64,000 bases of DNA from Deltaproteobacteria bacterium (GTDB lineage: Bacteria > Desulfobacterota > Desulfobacteria > Desulfobacterales > Desulfatirhabdiaceae): positions 1 to 64,000 of the forward strand of contig JACRBZ010000031.1 in the NCBI GenBank assembly GCA_016219185.1, in the 5' to 3' direction. Below are positions 9,401 to 20,249 of the stretch, in pieces. The notes beneath the pieces were generated by a model. It worked only from the letters and a program-made list of their open reading frames with translations, ran no database searches and had not been told where the DNA came from. The translations under genes and the position numbers were made by a program. The first letter of the stretch is position 1. Every line of letters starts with the position of its first letter.

Positions 9401-10193
9401 ACAATCCCCGAACTTCAACAGCGCGCTGAAACCGCTCATATTCCGGACCGTCCATGATAAACACCTGAGATATTCCGGCGGAATCCCGGCCCCGGACTTC
9501 CAGGCGATCCAGGCTGTTGAGTACGGCATTGATCTTTCTAAAAACGCCGACCACACCAAAGGACGAAAGAATGTTCTCGGGATGAATCAATTCCTGAATT
9601 CGGGACAGGTTTTCCAGCACCTCGGATTTCAGGCACCAGAACGCATCTTTTACAAATTCAACCCGACGAATCATGACATCCATGTCATCGGTGGAAAGGC
9701 GGCCCATGTTCAGATCGAGTGCTGCCGATTCGGATTGAATCAAAGCGAGAAAACGCTCTGAAATCCCGGAAAGGATCTGCTGCAAGCCTGGATCGGCATA
9801 AATGGAATAAAAAGCATGACTTTTTTTAAGCGACTGGGCCTGGTTGAGAAGCGACAGGACAGCCGCCTCTCCCCCCAGATAATGATCCGTTATGGGCAAC
9901 GCCGATTTTTTACAGGTCGCATACCCGCCGGCTTCCACAGCCAGCAGTGCGTTTCCAAGTCTATCTACCGGCAGATCCACGGCCAGATCTGTTTGATCCG
10001 TTTTCCCGGGTTTAAAGGAAACGATGCCGGAAAGCCCGCAGCAAAGAAAATCGGAACGGCAGGGAAAAAAAATGACAGATCCCTCCGGAACAGCGGCCAA
10101 GTGCCGTCCGAAATAGACTCTGGAAAGCAGCGCGGAAGCAATCCATTCACTGCAAAACCGAATTAATGACCACAGGTAATTTAAGGATTTCAC
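6420..10193 (-). CDS. Giant GlmS-like protein: glutaminase, two SIS domains, long insertions
   Basis: The protein (1257 residues, GTG start) contains the parts of glucosamine-6-phosphate synthase in order, but is twice the usual ~610. Glutaminase part: CGLSGIV at 52-58, VRGRDSAG near 233-240, AHTRWASVG at 343-351, ALNGDIDNY at 379-387, TTDTKII at 406-412. The linker PHYFLKEISEAP is at 557-568. SIS1 has ITQSGTTADT at 673-682 and SVASTKAF at 726-733. In SIS2, K815, E818 and H834 match E. coli K485, E488 and H504 at identical spacing, and QAKTVTVG (K1045) matches the catalytic C-terminal lysine. Oddities: Cys52 is preceded by a 51-residue leader, about 170 residues separate the first two glutaminase motifs, about 110 residues separate SIS2 from the lysine tail, and about 210 residues follow it. 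Aminosugar synthesis is likely but unproven. Confidence 0.8.
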   Translation of the reverse strand: MKSLNYLWSLIRFCSEWIASALLSRVYFGRHLAAVPEGSVIFFPCRSDFLCCGLSGIVSFKPGKTDQTDLAVDLPVDRLGNALLAVEAGGYATCKKSALPITDHYLGGEAAVLSLLNQAQSLKKSHAFYSIYADPGLQQILSGISERFLALIQSESAALDLNMGRLSTDDMDVMIRRVEFVKDAFWCLKSEVLENLSRIQELIHPENILSSFGVVGVFRKINAVLNSLDRLEVRGRDSAGISQVFIMDGPEYERFQRAVEVRGLSLELSARTNQEILLNRGISLRESRQQGGEPRISMAFTYKVAAEIGRLGDNIAFIRRQIREDEIFHLIAAIPCRSLMVFAHTRWASVGAISPANCHPVDNRTSEISFDDVGVIQAALNGDIDNYQELKAAFEQDGIQVPADITTDTKIIPLQIHKFIQSGMKIEDAFRQAVNTFKGSHAIFMTTDLAPGKLFLAQKGSGQTIFVGLCEEHYMPVSEVYGFVEDTHRFVKMDGEKAVEGPEGRTQGQIFILNQDSGGSVSEIKAMYYNGMPIALSESDVKTTQITSRDIDRQNFPHYFLKEISEAPASVEKTLVNRWRIHPDTRLPSVLLSESVIPQEIRQAFGQKSIRRIFFIGQGTAGIAAQACADILNYYLDDPNVQISAMKASELSGFKLSSPGATGNMRDVLVIAITQSGTTADTNRTVDMVRERGASTLAIVNRRDSDITFKVQGVMYTSSGRDIEMSVASTKAFYSQIVAGALLGLFLAGLQGRRTPEFIAEELHHLLKLPQQMRHILSLQQGIRESARRLAQTRTYWAVVGSGPNKSSADEIRIKLSELCYKTISSDYVEDKKHIDLSSEPLIIVCAAGTRGVVIGDVIKDTAIFKAHKSAVVVIADEGEDRFGPYADDVFHVPIVPQHLSPVVNTLVGHIWGYYAALAINEGSKLLYDFREELQQTVDRYIQDGMDVYELVLERPFREKVAEFYYLLKKKNEKKGLCATMGYQAGADLSILLKYLAGRLPVSDFELDFGKKGTAQHMLSTLFDSLGEAINYMARPIDAIKHQAKTVTVGTSRIIEKIEGIIFDVLAQSEFGISQLTSSNIRVLKNLQGIVSKINGAILYGIDGLNVLGEITDQTTISVRQKTGSLAPLTSRVETDSRLQGTKRIIVREGNVFIGRGRNDDRNIIIIPIFSATSANSISNLMLLHIAFKDQVPLPVKIKALGGKHERIKNIVQETSAPWHDTYLEWVRMEDLFGQSAEKTAEYIISRTALNPLPSFE

Positions 10194-10268
10194 GGCGCAC
10201 CTTTGAGTCGCACTTTGACAGGTCGTAAACTTGAGTCCACAAGCAACCGGATCGACCGAACCGGGGAC

Positions 10269-12537
<2,269 letters not shown>

Positions 12538-12557
12538 AACAGGTCTCCTTTGTATTT

Positions 12558-13952
12558 TCAGCCCCGATCCTTCTGCTTCAATTTATGCTCAGCAGATGCA
12601 AAATAATTAGAAAAATATTGTTTCATCAGAATTCGGGCATAGTAGCCGGAGCGGGTTCCGATGTACTTTTCATGAGCCACGACCACGGAAACCACCACTT
12701 TTTGTCCGCTGGCCCTGTCCACGGCAAATCCGACAAACCAGTCATAATGCGCTTCATGCGTCTGGTTGTCCATGGACCCGGTTTTTCCGCCGATATCCAG
12801 CCGGGATAGGATGCTGTCTTTTTGATAATCCTTGAAAGCCTTTCTTCCAGTTCCGGAATTTACAGTGGCTTCCATCATACGGGCCATGATGTCCGAAGAT
12901 TTTGCCGAAATAACCTGTTTCATCGGCTCGACCCGGCTTTGATAGAGCAGGTGGCCGGTTTGATCCGCAATATGGTCAATCATGGTGGGTTCAATCATGG
13001 CTCCCTGATTCAGAATGGCTGCACCAATGAGCGCACCGTGAAGGGGCGATATCAGAGTGGTGCGGTTGTAGCCGCTGGCAATTTCAGCCAACTGATAGGG
13101 CATATCATCAACAGATAGCGCACTGGAACCGATCGGGGCTTCAAAATCAATGGGATGATTAAATCCAAAGGCTGTCGCGTATTGCTCAATGGTTGTTTTT
13201 CCGAGTAAGTGGGAACCGATTTTTCCAAAAATCGGATTTACCGACTGGGCAAAAGAATCCCTTAACGTGATGTTTTGGGCATATTTGGTATATTTATCGG
13301 TTAACTGGGATTTGTAGAGTGTATGCTTGCCGCCGGTAAAAGAAAGTGATGATCCTTGATTCAAACCGCATTTTTCAACAGCAGCGGCGGCCGTGATAAT
13401 TTTAAAGATGCTGGCTGCCGGGAAGATACTGGCCAGGCAAGGATTATTGGAGGGGTTTACTCGATCAAACCCGACCATGGACAGAATTCTTCCGGATGAG
13501 GGTTCTATGGCCACAATGCCGATATGGCGGGCATTTGCGGGGTTCAGGTTCTTCATCATGAATTGCTGAAGGGGCATATCCAGTGTCGTTACCACGCGAT
13601 AACTGCGCCCCTCAAAATGAGTTTCAAAGTTTTTTTGTGTCAGATTGACAAATGTGTTTCCGTTTAGAAACCCCTGCACTTCCTTTTTGTCGTGCAGATT
13701 TTCATTTTTTGGCACGGAAGGCTCTATTACCTGAACTTTCTCCGGCACCCGAAGATGGCTGAAGACGCTGGATAAACCGCTGGAGCCTTCAAGTATCCCA
13801 AAGCCAATAACGATTAAAAGCGTCAATACTGCGGCAGATCGGTGCATCCGTCTGGTTCGCCGCCTGGCCGCGGCAATTCGATTCAATCGCGTCTGATAAT
13901 CGCGCCAATCCAGCCGGACACCGGGTTCACCCATCGAGAATCTATTGTCCAT
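12558..13952 (-). CDS. Penicillin-binding transpeptidase (class B-like)
   Basis: This 464-residue protein has a cytoplasmic N-terminus, one membrane segment (about residues 42-58) and a periplasmic transpeptidase domain. The active-site triad is visible: AASIFK (SxxK), SVN, and GGKTGSMDN (KTG). It lacks a glycosyltransferase domain and a full dimerisation domain, so it is shorter than PBP2 or PBP3 and closer to PbpA-like D,D-transpeptidases. It probably cross-links peptidoglycan. It precedes kdnA by 20 bases and may be co-transcribed with it, following metG by 53 bases. Confidence 0.85.
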   Translation of the reverse strand: MDNRFSMGEPGVRLDWRDYQTRLNRIAAARRRTRRMHRSAAVLTLLIVIGFGILEGSSGLSSVFSHLRVPEKVQVIEPSVPKNENLHDKKEVQGFLNGNTFVNLTQKNFETHFEGRSYRVVTTLDMPLQQFMMKNLNPANARHIGIVAIEPSSGRILSMVGFDRVNPSNNPCLASIFPAASIFKIITAAAAVEKCGLNQGSSLSFTGGKHTLYKSQLTDKYTKYAQNITLRDSFAQSVNPIFGKIGSHLLGKTTIEQYATAFGFNHPIDFEAPIGSSALSVDDMPYQLAEIASGYNRTTLISPLHGALIGAAILNQGAMIEPTMIDHIADQTGHLLYQSRVEPMKQVISAKSSDIMARMMEATVNSGTGRKAFKDYQKDSILSRLDIGGKTGSMDNQTHEAHYDWFVGFAVDRASGQKVVVSVVVAHEKYIGTRSGYYARILMKQYFSNYFASAEHKLKQKDRG

Positions 13953-14005
13953 TACTTCCTCGAGAATGAGGATTTCATATTAAAATATATTCTTCAAAAC
14001 CGCCG

Positions 14006-15928
14006 TCAAGACAACGCTGTACCCGGTTTGACATCCCCATCCAGCGTTGCAACGGTACAGCGATTGTCATTCACCGCTGCAAGAAGCATTCCCTGAGAAA
14101 GAATTCCCATCAGTTTTGCCGGCTGGAGATTGGCCAGAACGATCACTTGCTTGCCCACGAGGTTTTCCGGAGAATACGACCCTGCAATCCCTGCCACAAT
14201 GGTCCGGTTTTCTCCGAGGTCAACTTCGAGTTTAAGGAGTTTTTTAGCTTTTGGAACCGCTTCTGCTCTAATAATGCGGCCCACCCGAAGATCCACCTTT
14301 TTAAACTCCTCCAGACTGATTTCAGGTTTAAAAACCGGTCGATCAGGCGCTGGCAAAGCTTCTTCAGCGGTTTCGTTCTCCTTTTTACTGACATCAATCC
14401 GGGGAAAAAGGGGGACGGATTTGGGGATCACCGTACCGGAAACCAGTCCGCCCCACTGAGAAAGAAAAGACATGCTACAGAAAGTCTTTCCGGGATCCTG
14501 CCCCAGATGACGCTGCATGGAAGCCGCTGTTTCCGGCATGATCGGAAAAATAAGACCTGAAATGATGCGAAGTCCTTCAAGGAGATTATAAATAACCGTT
14601 TCCAGTTGTTTGCTGGTGGATTTGGATTTGGCCAGCACCCATGGTGCCGTCACATCAATGTATTTATTCATCTGACCGATGAATTCCCAGACAGCCATCA
14701 AAGCCTTATGAAACATAAAGCCGGACATGCCGGTTTCGAATTCACGAATTGCAACAGCCGCATCAGACCGGAGTCCCTGAGTCAGAAGGGGATCTCCATG
14801 AGGGTCTGGAGCCGGGACAATCCCCTTGAAATATTTATGGGCCATGGCAGTCACCCGTGAGAAGAGATTCCCCAGGTCATTGGCCAGGTCCGCATTGATT
14901 CTTCCCACCAGCGCCGACTCACTGAATCCGGAATCCAGGCCAAAGACCATTTCCCGCATCAGAAAATACCGGAATGCATCCAGTCCATAAACGTTTTTCA
15001 GCTCAAGGGGCTCGATCACATTTCCCAGGCTCTTGGACATTTTGCTATGATCCACATTCCAGTATCCATGGACATTTAAATGCTGAAATATCGGAATACC
15101 GGCGGCCTTCAACATGATCGGCCAGTAGATTCCGTGGGGCTTTAAAATATCCTTGGCCACGATATGCTGGACCTGAGGCCAGAATTTCTTAAACAAAGGA
15201 CCTTCCGGATACCCCAGAGCCGAAACATAATTCAGGAGCGCATCAAACCAGACATACGTGACATAGTTATCATCAAAGGGCAGGGAGATCCCCCATTCCA
15301 GCCGGCTCTTCGGCCTTGAGATGCAAAGATCTTCCAGGGGCTCTTTTAAAAATGAAAGGACTTCATTCCGATACCGTTCAGGTCTGATAAAATCTTGATT
15401 TGCTTCTATATATTCAATAAGCCAGTCCTGATATCGACTCATCCGGAAAAAATAATTGGATTCCTTGATGATTTCCGGAGGTGTTTCGTGGTCCGGACAT
15501 TTTCCGTCCACAAGTTCCCGTTCAACATAGAACCGCTCGCAGCCAAAGCAGTACAGTCCTTCGTACTCACTGAAGTAAATATCGCCTGCATCGTATATTT
15601 TTTGAAGAACCTGTTTGACAACCGCGATATGCGCCGGATCCGTGGTTCGAATAAATGCCGAATAATCGATATTGAGCTGAGGCCACAGTTGCCGGAAAAG
15701 CTCGCTGATTTCGTCAGCATAAACCCGGGGGCTCAGGTTTTCTTTTTTGGCTGCGCGGACAATTTTGTCCCCGTGTTCATCGGTCCCGGTCAAAAAAAAG
15801 ACTTCGCGATCCAGCATCCGGTTAAACCGACCGACCACATCCGCAACGATGGTGGTGTAGGCATGTCCCAGATGCGGCCTGGCGTTAACATAGTAAATCG
15901 GCGTGGTAATGTAAAAAGGGTTAGACAT
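14006..15928 (-). CDS. metG: Methionyl-tRNA synthetase with C-terminal tRNA-binding domain
   Basis: The 640-residue enzyme charges tRNA-Met. It has PIYYVNARPHLGHAYTT with the HIGH-like HLGH, a CFGCERFYV half zinc knuckle with CPDHE, and KMSKSLGNV (KMSKS). After the anticodon-binding domain a linker leads to an EMAP/Trbp111 OB-fold (ISLEEFKKVDLRVGRI) that helps tRNA binding or dimerisation. The start overlaps the end of the ricT gene by eight bases. Confidence 0.97.
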   Translation of the reverse strand: MSNPFYITTPIYYVNARPHLGHAYTTIVADVVGRFNRMLDREVFFLTGTDEHGDKIVRAAKKENLSPRVYADEISELFRQLWPQLNIDYSAFIRTTDPAHIAVVKQVLQKIYDAGDIYFSEYEGLYCFGCERFYVERELVDGKCPDHETPPEIIKESNYFFRMSRYQDWLIEYIEANQDFIRPERYRNEVLSFLKEPLEDLCISRPKSRLEWGISLPFDDNYVTYVWFDALLNYVSALGYPEGPLFKKFWPQVQHIVAKDILKPHGIYWPIMLKAAGIPIFQHLNVHGYWNVDHSKMSKSLGNVIEPLELKNVYGLDAFRYFLMREMVFGLDSGFSESALVGRINADLANDLGNLFSRVTAMAHKYFKGIVPAPDPHGDPLLTQGLRSDAAVAIREFETGMSGFMFHKALMAVWEFIGQMNKYIDVTAPWVLAKSKSTSKQLETVIYNLLEGLRIISGLIFPIMPETAASMQRHLGQDPGKTFCSMSFLSQWGGLVSGTVIPKSVPLFPRIDVSKKENETAEEALPAPDRPVFKPEISLEEFKKVDLRVGRIIRAEAVPKAKKLLKLEVDLGENRTIVAGIAGSYSPENLVGKQVIVLANLQPAKLMGILSQGMLLAAVNDNRCTVATLDGDVKPGTALS

Positions 15929-16742
15929 CAGCGTGTTCCTCTTGACTTTCAGTCACGATTTCATCAGGTCCGATTTCAATCTCGGTCCCATCATCGAGCC
16001 GGACGGCAATCCGATAACGGATAGGGTTGTGTCGAATGACTTTACCCTCACCTTTAAGCGTCATGACGGGTTTGCCGATTTTCGGCAGTTCAGAACGAAG
16101 CGCCCGGTAGGTTTCATATTCGTAAGTCAGACAGCACATCAGCCTGCCGCACTGGCCGGATATTTTGGTGGGATTCAGTGACAGGCACTGCTCCTTGGCC
16201 ATGCGGATGGAAACCGGGCCGAATTTATCCAGAAATGTCGAGCAGCAGATTTCGCGGCCGCACCTGCCGATTCCCCCGCACAGCTTGGCCTGGTTGCGAA
16301 TGCCGACCTGGCGCATTTCAATCCGGACTCCAAGCTCCTTTACCAGCATTTTGACGAGCTGCCGGAAGTCAACACGGCTTTCCGAAGTAAAGAAAAAGGT
16401 TAATTTGCTGCCATCAAATGCGTTTTCAACGGCAAAGAGATTCATGCTCAGCCCCAGTTTTTTAATACAGGACTGGCAATAAGCCAGGGCTCTTTTTTCA
16501 TTTTCAAGATTATTCTCAACCTGCATCAAATCATCTTCAGTTGCCATTCGAAATACCTTTTTCAGAACCTGGCCTTCCGGCAGATCGTCAACAACGGCCG
16601 GAGGAACAGCAACGATTCCCAGGCCGAGTCCCTGCTTGGTCTCGACAATGACGGAATCACCCTGGCGCAGAACGAATGCACCGGGATCAAAGTCATACAC
16701 CTTGCCAGCAGATTTAAATCGAATGCCTACTTTTTTTACCAT
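15921..16742 (-). CDS. ricT: PSP1-domain protein (RicT/YaaT family)
   Basis: This 273-residue cytoplasmic protein belongs to the PSP1 family, whose Bacillus member YaaT/RicT works in a Fe-S-containing complex affecting RNA processing and phosphorelay. The cysteine-rich core is seen: KLCGGIGRCGREICCSTFL and SGQCGRLMCCLTYE. The gene sits between holB and metG, as it does in many bacteria, and overlaps metG by eight bases. Its role outside Firmicutes is poorly defined. Confidence 0.9.
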   Translation of the reverse strand: MVKKVGIRFKSAGKVYDFDPGAFVLRQGDSVIVETKQGLGLGIVAVPPAVVDDLPEGQVLKKVFRMATEDDLMQVENNLENEKRALAYCQSCIKKLGLSMNLFAVENAFDGSKLTFFFTSESRVDFRQLVKMLVKELGVRIEMRQVGIRNQAKLCGGIGRCGREICCSTFLDKFGPVSIRMAKEQCLSLNPTKISGQCGRLMCCLTYEYETYRALRSELPKIGKPVMTLKGEGKVIRHNPIRYRIAVRLDDGTEIEIGPDEIVTESQEEHADV

Positions 16743-16790
16743 GATATCATCGATGAAGCGTTGTGTTTGGCGTTATGGGAAAGGTCAAAG

Positions 16791-16831
16791 GAGAAAACAG
16801 TTTGGGGCAGATTGCCACAAACTGTTTTCTC
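16791..16831. terminator. Long near-perfect hairpin between holB and ricT
   Basis: GAGAAAACAGTTTG (16791-16804) pairs perfectly with CAAACTGTTTTCTC (16818-16831). After one mismatch the stem continues with GGCA/TGCC around a GAT loop, giving 18 pairs. The T-rich arm gives a modest U-tract only when read on the plus strand, so termination of the minus-strand transcript is uncertain; it could be an RNA-processing or attenuation structure. Confidence 0.45.
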
Positions 16832-16879
16832 TCTTCAACCCATATACGTTCAGTCCTGAACGTTCGGCGGCACCTGTTT

Positions 16880-17950
16880 TTAACCTTCGCAATGGTCAGC
16901 GGATCTCGGGTTTTCCATGTTCAGCTGCTGCCAGAGTCGCAACAGAAGATGATCCAGAGACAGCCGGATATTCGTTCTTGCTTCAATATGAGCCTGAGCG
17001 GATTTAACGGCATTGACGATTTGGATCAAATCGCTTCTCGAACAGCGCCGGGAGGCTTCCTCAAGATGTGCCAGGTAATCCCGGTTGATGACATGGGTCG
17101 AACCGCAGGTAAAAATCAGAATGTCCCTGAACCAGGATAGCATGATCTCAAAAACATCCGATAGGGCATCCCGGTTTTTAGATAGCTTCTCCGAAAGTGC
17201 CAAAATAACATGAATCGGGCTGGAACCCAACCGGGACAGTTCAGTGATCAGCCAGTTTCTCCAGTTCATCCAGGCGGCTTTTTTCATTGAAAGTGCCCTT
17301 GAAAAGCTGCCTCCGGCAAGGGCGGCAACGGTCGACGCCTCATCCGTTCCGAACCCATGATGCTGAATCAATGCATCAGAAAGAGCGGGGCGGGAAACGG
17401 GGTTAAACCGGATATGCAGACACCTGGATACAATTGTCGGCAGAAGATCAGCCGACTGTCTTGCCGTAAGGATCAGAAGCGTCTGTTCCGGCGGCTCTTC
17501 CAGCATCTTTAAAAGCGCATTGCTCGCTGGGGGATTCATCAAATGGGCATCGCTGATAATGGCCACACGCCCATGCCCTTCAAAGGATTTCATCGAAAGA
17601 ATCCGGCACAGATTGCGGATTTCTCCGATCTTAATCACCCCCGCTTCCGGCTGAATTGTGGTGATATCCGGATGAATTCCCGCAGCAATTCTTAAACAGG
17701 AGTTGCACTGCCCGCAAGGATAATCTGAAAATGCTTCCGGATTATCGGATGAACTCCTGTCCGGCTGCCTCTGCTGGGCGGCATAGCAGACACAGCTGCG
17801 CGCCATGGCCAGCCGGACCGCAGCGCTTCGCTTGCCAACTCCGTCAATACCTGAAAACAACAGTGAATGCGGAATACGACCACTTTTCAGGATTCGGAGT
17901 AATGCCCTGAGCGCCTGATTCTGACCGACGATGGTTTCAAATCCGGACAA
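16880..17950 (-). CDS. holB: DNA polymerase III subunit delta' (HolB)
   Basis: The 356-residue clamp-loader subunit has an N-terminal AAA+ fold: VGQNQALRALL, the P-loop-like SGIDGVGKRSAA, the zinc module CVC plus CGQCNSC, and the sensor region LLKMLEEPPEQTLLILTA. The start is TTG at 17950, since homology begins at FETIVGQNQA and no ATG lies near. The HU-family gene ends only four bases upstream, so the two are coupled. The usual partner tmk is elsewhere in the window (26918). Confidence 0.92.
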   Translation of the reverse strand: MSGFETIVGQNQALRALLRILKSGRIPHSLLFSGIDGVGKRSAAVRLAMARSCVCYAAQQRQPDRSSSDNPEAFSDYPCGQCNSCLRIAAGIHPDITTIQPEAGVIKIGEIRNLCRILSMKSFEGHGRVAIISDAHLMNPPASNALLKMLEEPPEQTLLILTARQSADLLPTIVSRCLHIRFNPVSRPALSDALIQHHGFGTDEASTVAALAGGSFSRALSMKKAAWMNWRNWLITELSRLGSSPIHVILALSEKLSKNRDALSDVFEIMLSWFRDILIFTCGSTHVINRDYLAHLEEASRRCSRSDLIQIVNAVKSAQAHIEARTNIRLSLDHLLLRLWQQLNMENPRSADHCEG

Positions 17951-17954
17951 GGGC

Positions 17955-18230
17955 CTAATAATTCACCCGTTCTTTCAATTCTTTTCCGGATTTGAAAAAT
18001 GGGAGTTTTTTAGGTTTGATAACCACTTTTTCTCCGGTTTTGGGATTCCTGCCCGTGTAGCTTTTATACTCCTTGACATAAAAGCTGCACAGGCCCCGAA
18101 TCTCTACCCGGTCTCCATTGGCAAGGGTATCGGCCATATTGTCGAAAAACACTTCAACAACGATTGCAGCTTCTGATTTCGAAATATCTGTCCGGGTTTT
18201 CAGAGCAGATATCAATTCCAGCTTATTCAT
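17955..18230 (-). CDS. HU/IHF family DNA-bending protein
   Basis: The 91-residue protein has the family's helical N-terminus, the RVEIRGLCSFYVKEY strand, and the DNA-inserting arm with RNPKTGEKVVIKPKKLPFFKSGKEL. The sequence is nearer to IHF-beta or generic HU-like paralogues than to classic HU. It bends DNA and may help sigma-54 or recombination complexes. AAGGAG precedes its ATG. Confidence 0.92.
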   Translation of the reverse strand: MNKLELISALKTRTDISKSEAAIVVEVFFDNMADTLANGDRVEIRGLCSFYVKEYKSYTGRNPKTGEKVVIKPKKLPFFKSGKELKERVNY

Positions 18231-18300
18231 TGTTCCTCCTTGAGCCCATCGTCAGGCGAATCTATCCTATTAGATTTATAAAACATAATGAGATAACAAG

Positions 18301-18837
18301 TCAAGCAGTTATCAAAAGATCGTCCCGAATCACCTCGATATCATCTTCGCTGACATTCACAGCTGCATTCTGTCCCAGGGCCGCTATGTTCACCACCACT
18401 CTTCCCTTGCCGCGATATCGGACGAATTCACCCCAAACGCCGACAAAAGGACCGCTGACAACCCTGACCCGGTCTCCATGCTTATATTTTAAGCCACTCA
18501 CAATTTCCTGGCTGTTCAAAACCATGATTTTCAACGATTCAATGGATTCCACCGGGATTGCAATCGGACCTTGAAGATTCCCCACGATTGTGACAACGCC
18601 AATGGTTTTGACGATCCCGAGATGTTCATGGGGGTCCAGACTGGCCTTCACAAAAAGATACCCCGGAAACAGTGGAACCTGAATCATTTTTTTTCGGTCA
18701 AGCCGCCTGCTCTGAATCGCAACCTTTGGCAGAAAGGCTTCAATTTCCTTTCTCTCCAGCCCGTTCAGAACAACGTTCTCAAAACGGCTTCGGGTATGAA
18801 GGGCGTACCACTGCCTGGAGCGGTCTGAAGCGATCAT
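18301..18837 (-). CDS. NusG paralogue of RfaH/UpxY type
   Basis: This 178-residue protein has an N-terminal NusG-like domain (RQWYALHTRSRFENVV, then VPLFPGYLFVKA) and a C-terminal KOW domain (HGDRVRVVSGPFVGVWGEF). Its position in a nucleotide-sugar operon, away from rplK/secE, and its UpxY-like N-terminus suggest a specialised antiterminator that helps RNA polymerase read long surface-polysaccharide operons. Unlike many such genes it is placed at the 3' end of the cluster. It begins 15 bases after gmhA. Function is inferred from family and context. Confidence 0.8.
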   Translation of the reverse strand: MIASDRSRQWYALHTRSRFENVVLNGLERKEIEAFLPKVAIQSRRLDRKKMIQVPLFPGYLFVKASLDPHEHLGIVKTIGVVTIVGNLQGPIAIPVESIESLKIMVLNSQEIVSGLKYKHGDRVRVVSGPFVGVWGEFVRYRGKGRVVVNIAALGQNAAVNVSEDDIEVIRDDLLITA

Positions 18838-18852
18838 TCTATTGCAGGCTCT

Positions 18853-19467
18853 CTATTGTGCAGTCTTTGGCGGATGCAGCTTGCATCGAACCGCCTGCAT
18901 GATCATGTGAACCATGATCATGTGCATATCCTCGATTTTCTGCATATCATCCACGGGCGCTATCCAGGCAATATCACTCAGGGCAGCCAGCTTTCCGCCG
19001 GAAAAACCGGAAAAACCGATGGTTGTCCCCTGATGGGTCCTGGCATATTCAATGGCCCGAAGGACATTGGGGGAATTACCGCTTCCCGAAATCCCGATGA
19101 CCAGATCACCGGGAAGAAAAAAATTCTTCAACTGTTCGACGAACACGGCATCGTAGGATACATCGTTGGCAAGGGCCAGAAGTGTGGGGATGCTGTCATT
19201 CAAGCAGATCATCTTAAATTTTTTATTCAGGTCCATGCAGCAGCCCTTGTTGATGTCACAGGCAAAATGAGACGCGGTGGATCCGCTTCCGCCATTTCCC
19301 ATCACAAAAATATGTTTTTGCGCATCATAGGCATCCAGTATTTTTTCAACAATTCGCTCAAAGCCGCGGGTATCGAAATTCTCAAGAAGGGATTGTATTC
19401 CGGAAATGTAGTTGGCTGCAAATTCACTGATATTCATCACGATATGTTCCATGTCTAAAAAACGCAT
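18853..19467 (-). CDS. gmhA: Phosphoheptose isomerase-like SIS protein (GmhA)
   Basis: This SIS-domain protein converts sedoheptulose 7-phosphate to D-glycero-manno-heptose 7-phosphate. It shows VMGNGGSGSTASHFACDINKG, ISGSGNSPNVLRAIEYA, and a C-terminal DMQKIEDMHMIMVHMI helix with the active-site residues. A longer in-frame ORF reaches 19824 but overlaps hddC, so a start at 19467 (or 19452/19437) is preferred, giving about 204 residues against a usual 195. It sits with hddA and hddC, which supports the heptose role. Confidence 0.85.
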   Translation of the reverse strand: MRFLDMEHIVMNISEFAANYISGIQSLLENFDTRGFERIVEKILDAYDAQKHIFVMGNGGSGSTASHFACDINKGCCMDLNKKFKMICLNDSIPTLLALANDVSYDAVFVEQLKNFFLPGDLVIGISGSGNSPNVLRAIEYARTHQGTTIGFSGFSGGKLAALSDIAWIAPVDDMQKIEDMHMIMVHMIMQAVRCKLHPPKTAQ

Positions 19468-19492
19468 TAAATTAGAGAATACTTCTTGCCGA

Positions 19493-20239
19493 TCATATCC
19501 CGGCCTGCTGGCTGTCAGTATAAACCGGCCATTCCGTGAGCGCCTGTTGATAGGATTCGATGGTTCCGACGTCTCGCAGGTATTCGGCAATCGGGTATCC
19601 ATACATCCTGCCGGCCAGAAGCGGCAAGACATGGAGGCCAAAATCCAGAACAGACCCGGGTTTTGGCGGTGCTTCCGGAAAACACTCGAAAATCTCCCGT
19701 GATGCCATATAAATGCCGGCATTTGCCAGATCACTTTTGGGATTTTCCGGTTTTTCGGTAAACGCCAGGATTTTCTGATCTGCGTCCAGCTCGGCAATAC
19801 CGCAGGCGCTGGGATTCGGCGCATGGAACAGGCCCATCGTCAATATCCCATTTTTTCTCCGGCAGTTATGGTGAAATTTCGCAAACCGTTTCAGATTGAC
19901 GTTCGTTAAATTATCCGCATAGAAGATCATAAAATCGTCTTCGTTGTCAACAAAATCTCTGCAATGCCGGATTGTTCCCGCACTTCCCAGAAGTTCCGGT
20001 TCGTTGCTGAGAACGATACGGATTTCCCGGCAATGGGAATAACCGCGGACAAACGCCTCCACCTGATGCGCATGGTGATGGGTATTGATCAGCACCTCCC
20101 GGACGCCTTGGAGCCTCAGGTGATCCAGCCATATGCCCAGAAGCGGCTTGCCTTGAATGGGTATCAGGCATTTGGGGATTGTATCCGTGTAGGGTCTCAG
20201 CCGCGTTCCTCTTCCGGCTGCCAGTAAAAATGCTTTCAT
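19493..20239 (-). CDS. hddC: Heptose-1-phosphate nucleotidyltransferase-like (HddC)
   Basis: The 248-residue nucleotidyltransferase activates a sugar 1-phosphate. The N-terminus LLAAGRGTRLRPYTDTIPK is the NTP-binding signature, and YADNLTNVNLKRF holds the metal-binding aspartate. Grouped with hddA and gmhA it most likely makes GDP-D-glycero-alpha-D-manno-heptose, but the sequence alone cannot separate this from other sugar nucleotides. It follows the SDR gene by 10 bases. Confidence 0.75.
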   Translation of the reverse strand: MKAFLLAAGRGTRLRPYTDTIPKCLIPIQGKPLLGIWLDHLRLQGVREVLINTHHHAHQVEAFVRGYSHCREIRIVLSNEPELLGSAGTIRHCRDFVDNEDDFMIFYADNLTNVNLKRFAKFHHNCRRKNGILTMGLFHAPNPSACGIAELDADQKILAFTEKPENPKSDLANAGIYMASREIFECFPEAPPKPGSVLDFGLHVLPLLAGRMYGYPIAEYLRDVGTIESYQQALTEWPVYTDSQQAGI

Positions 20240-20249
20240 GAAAAGCCCT

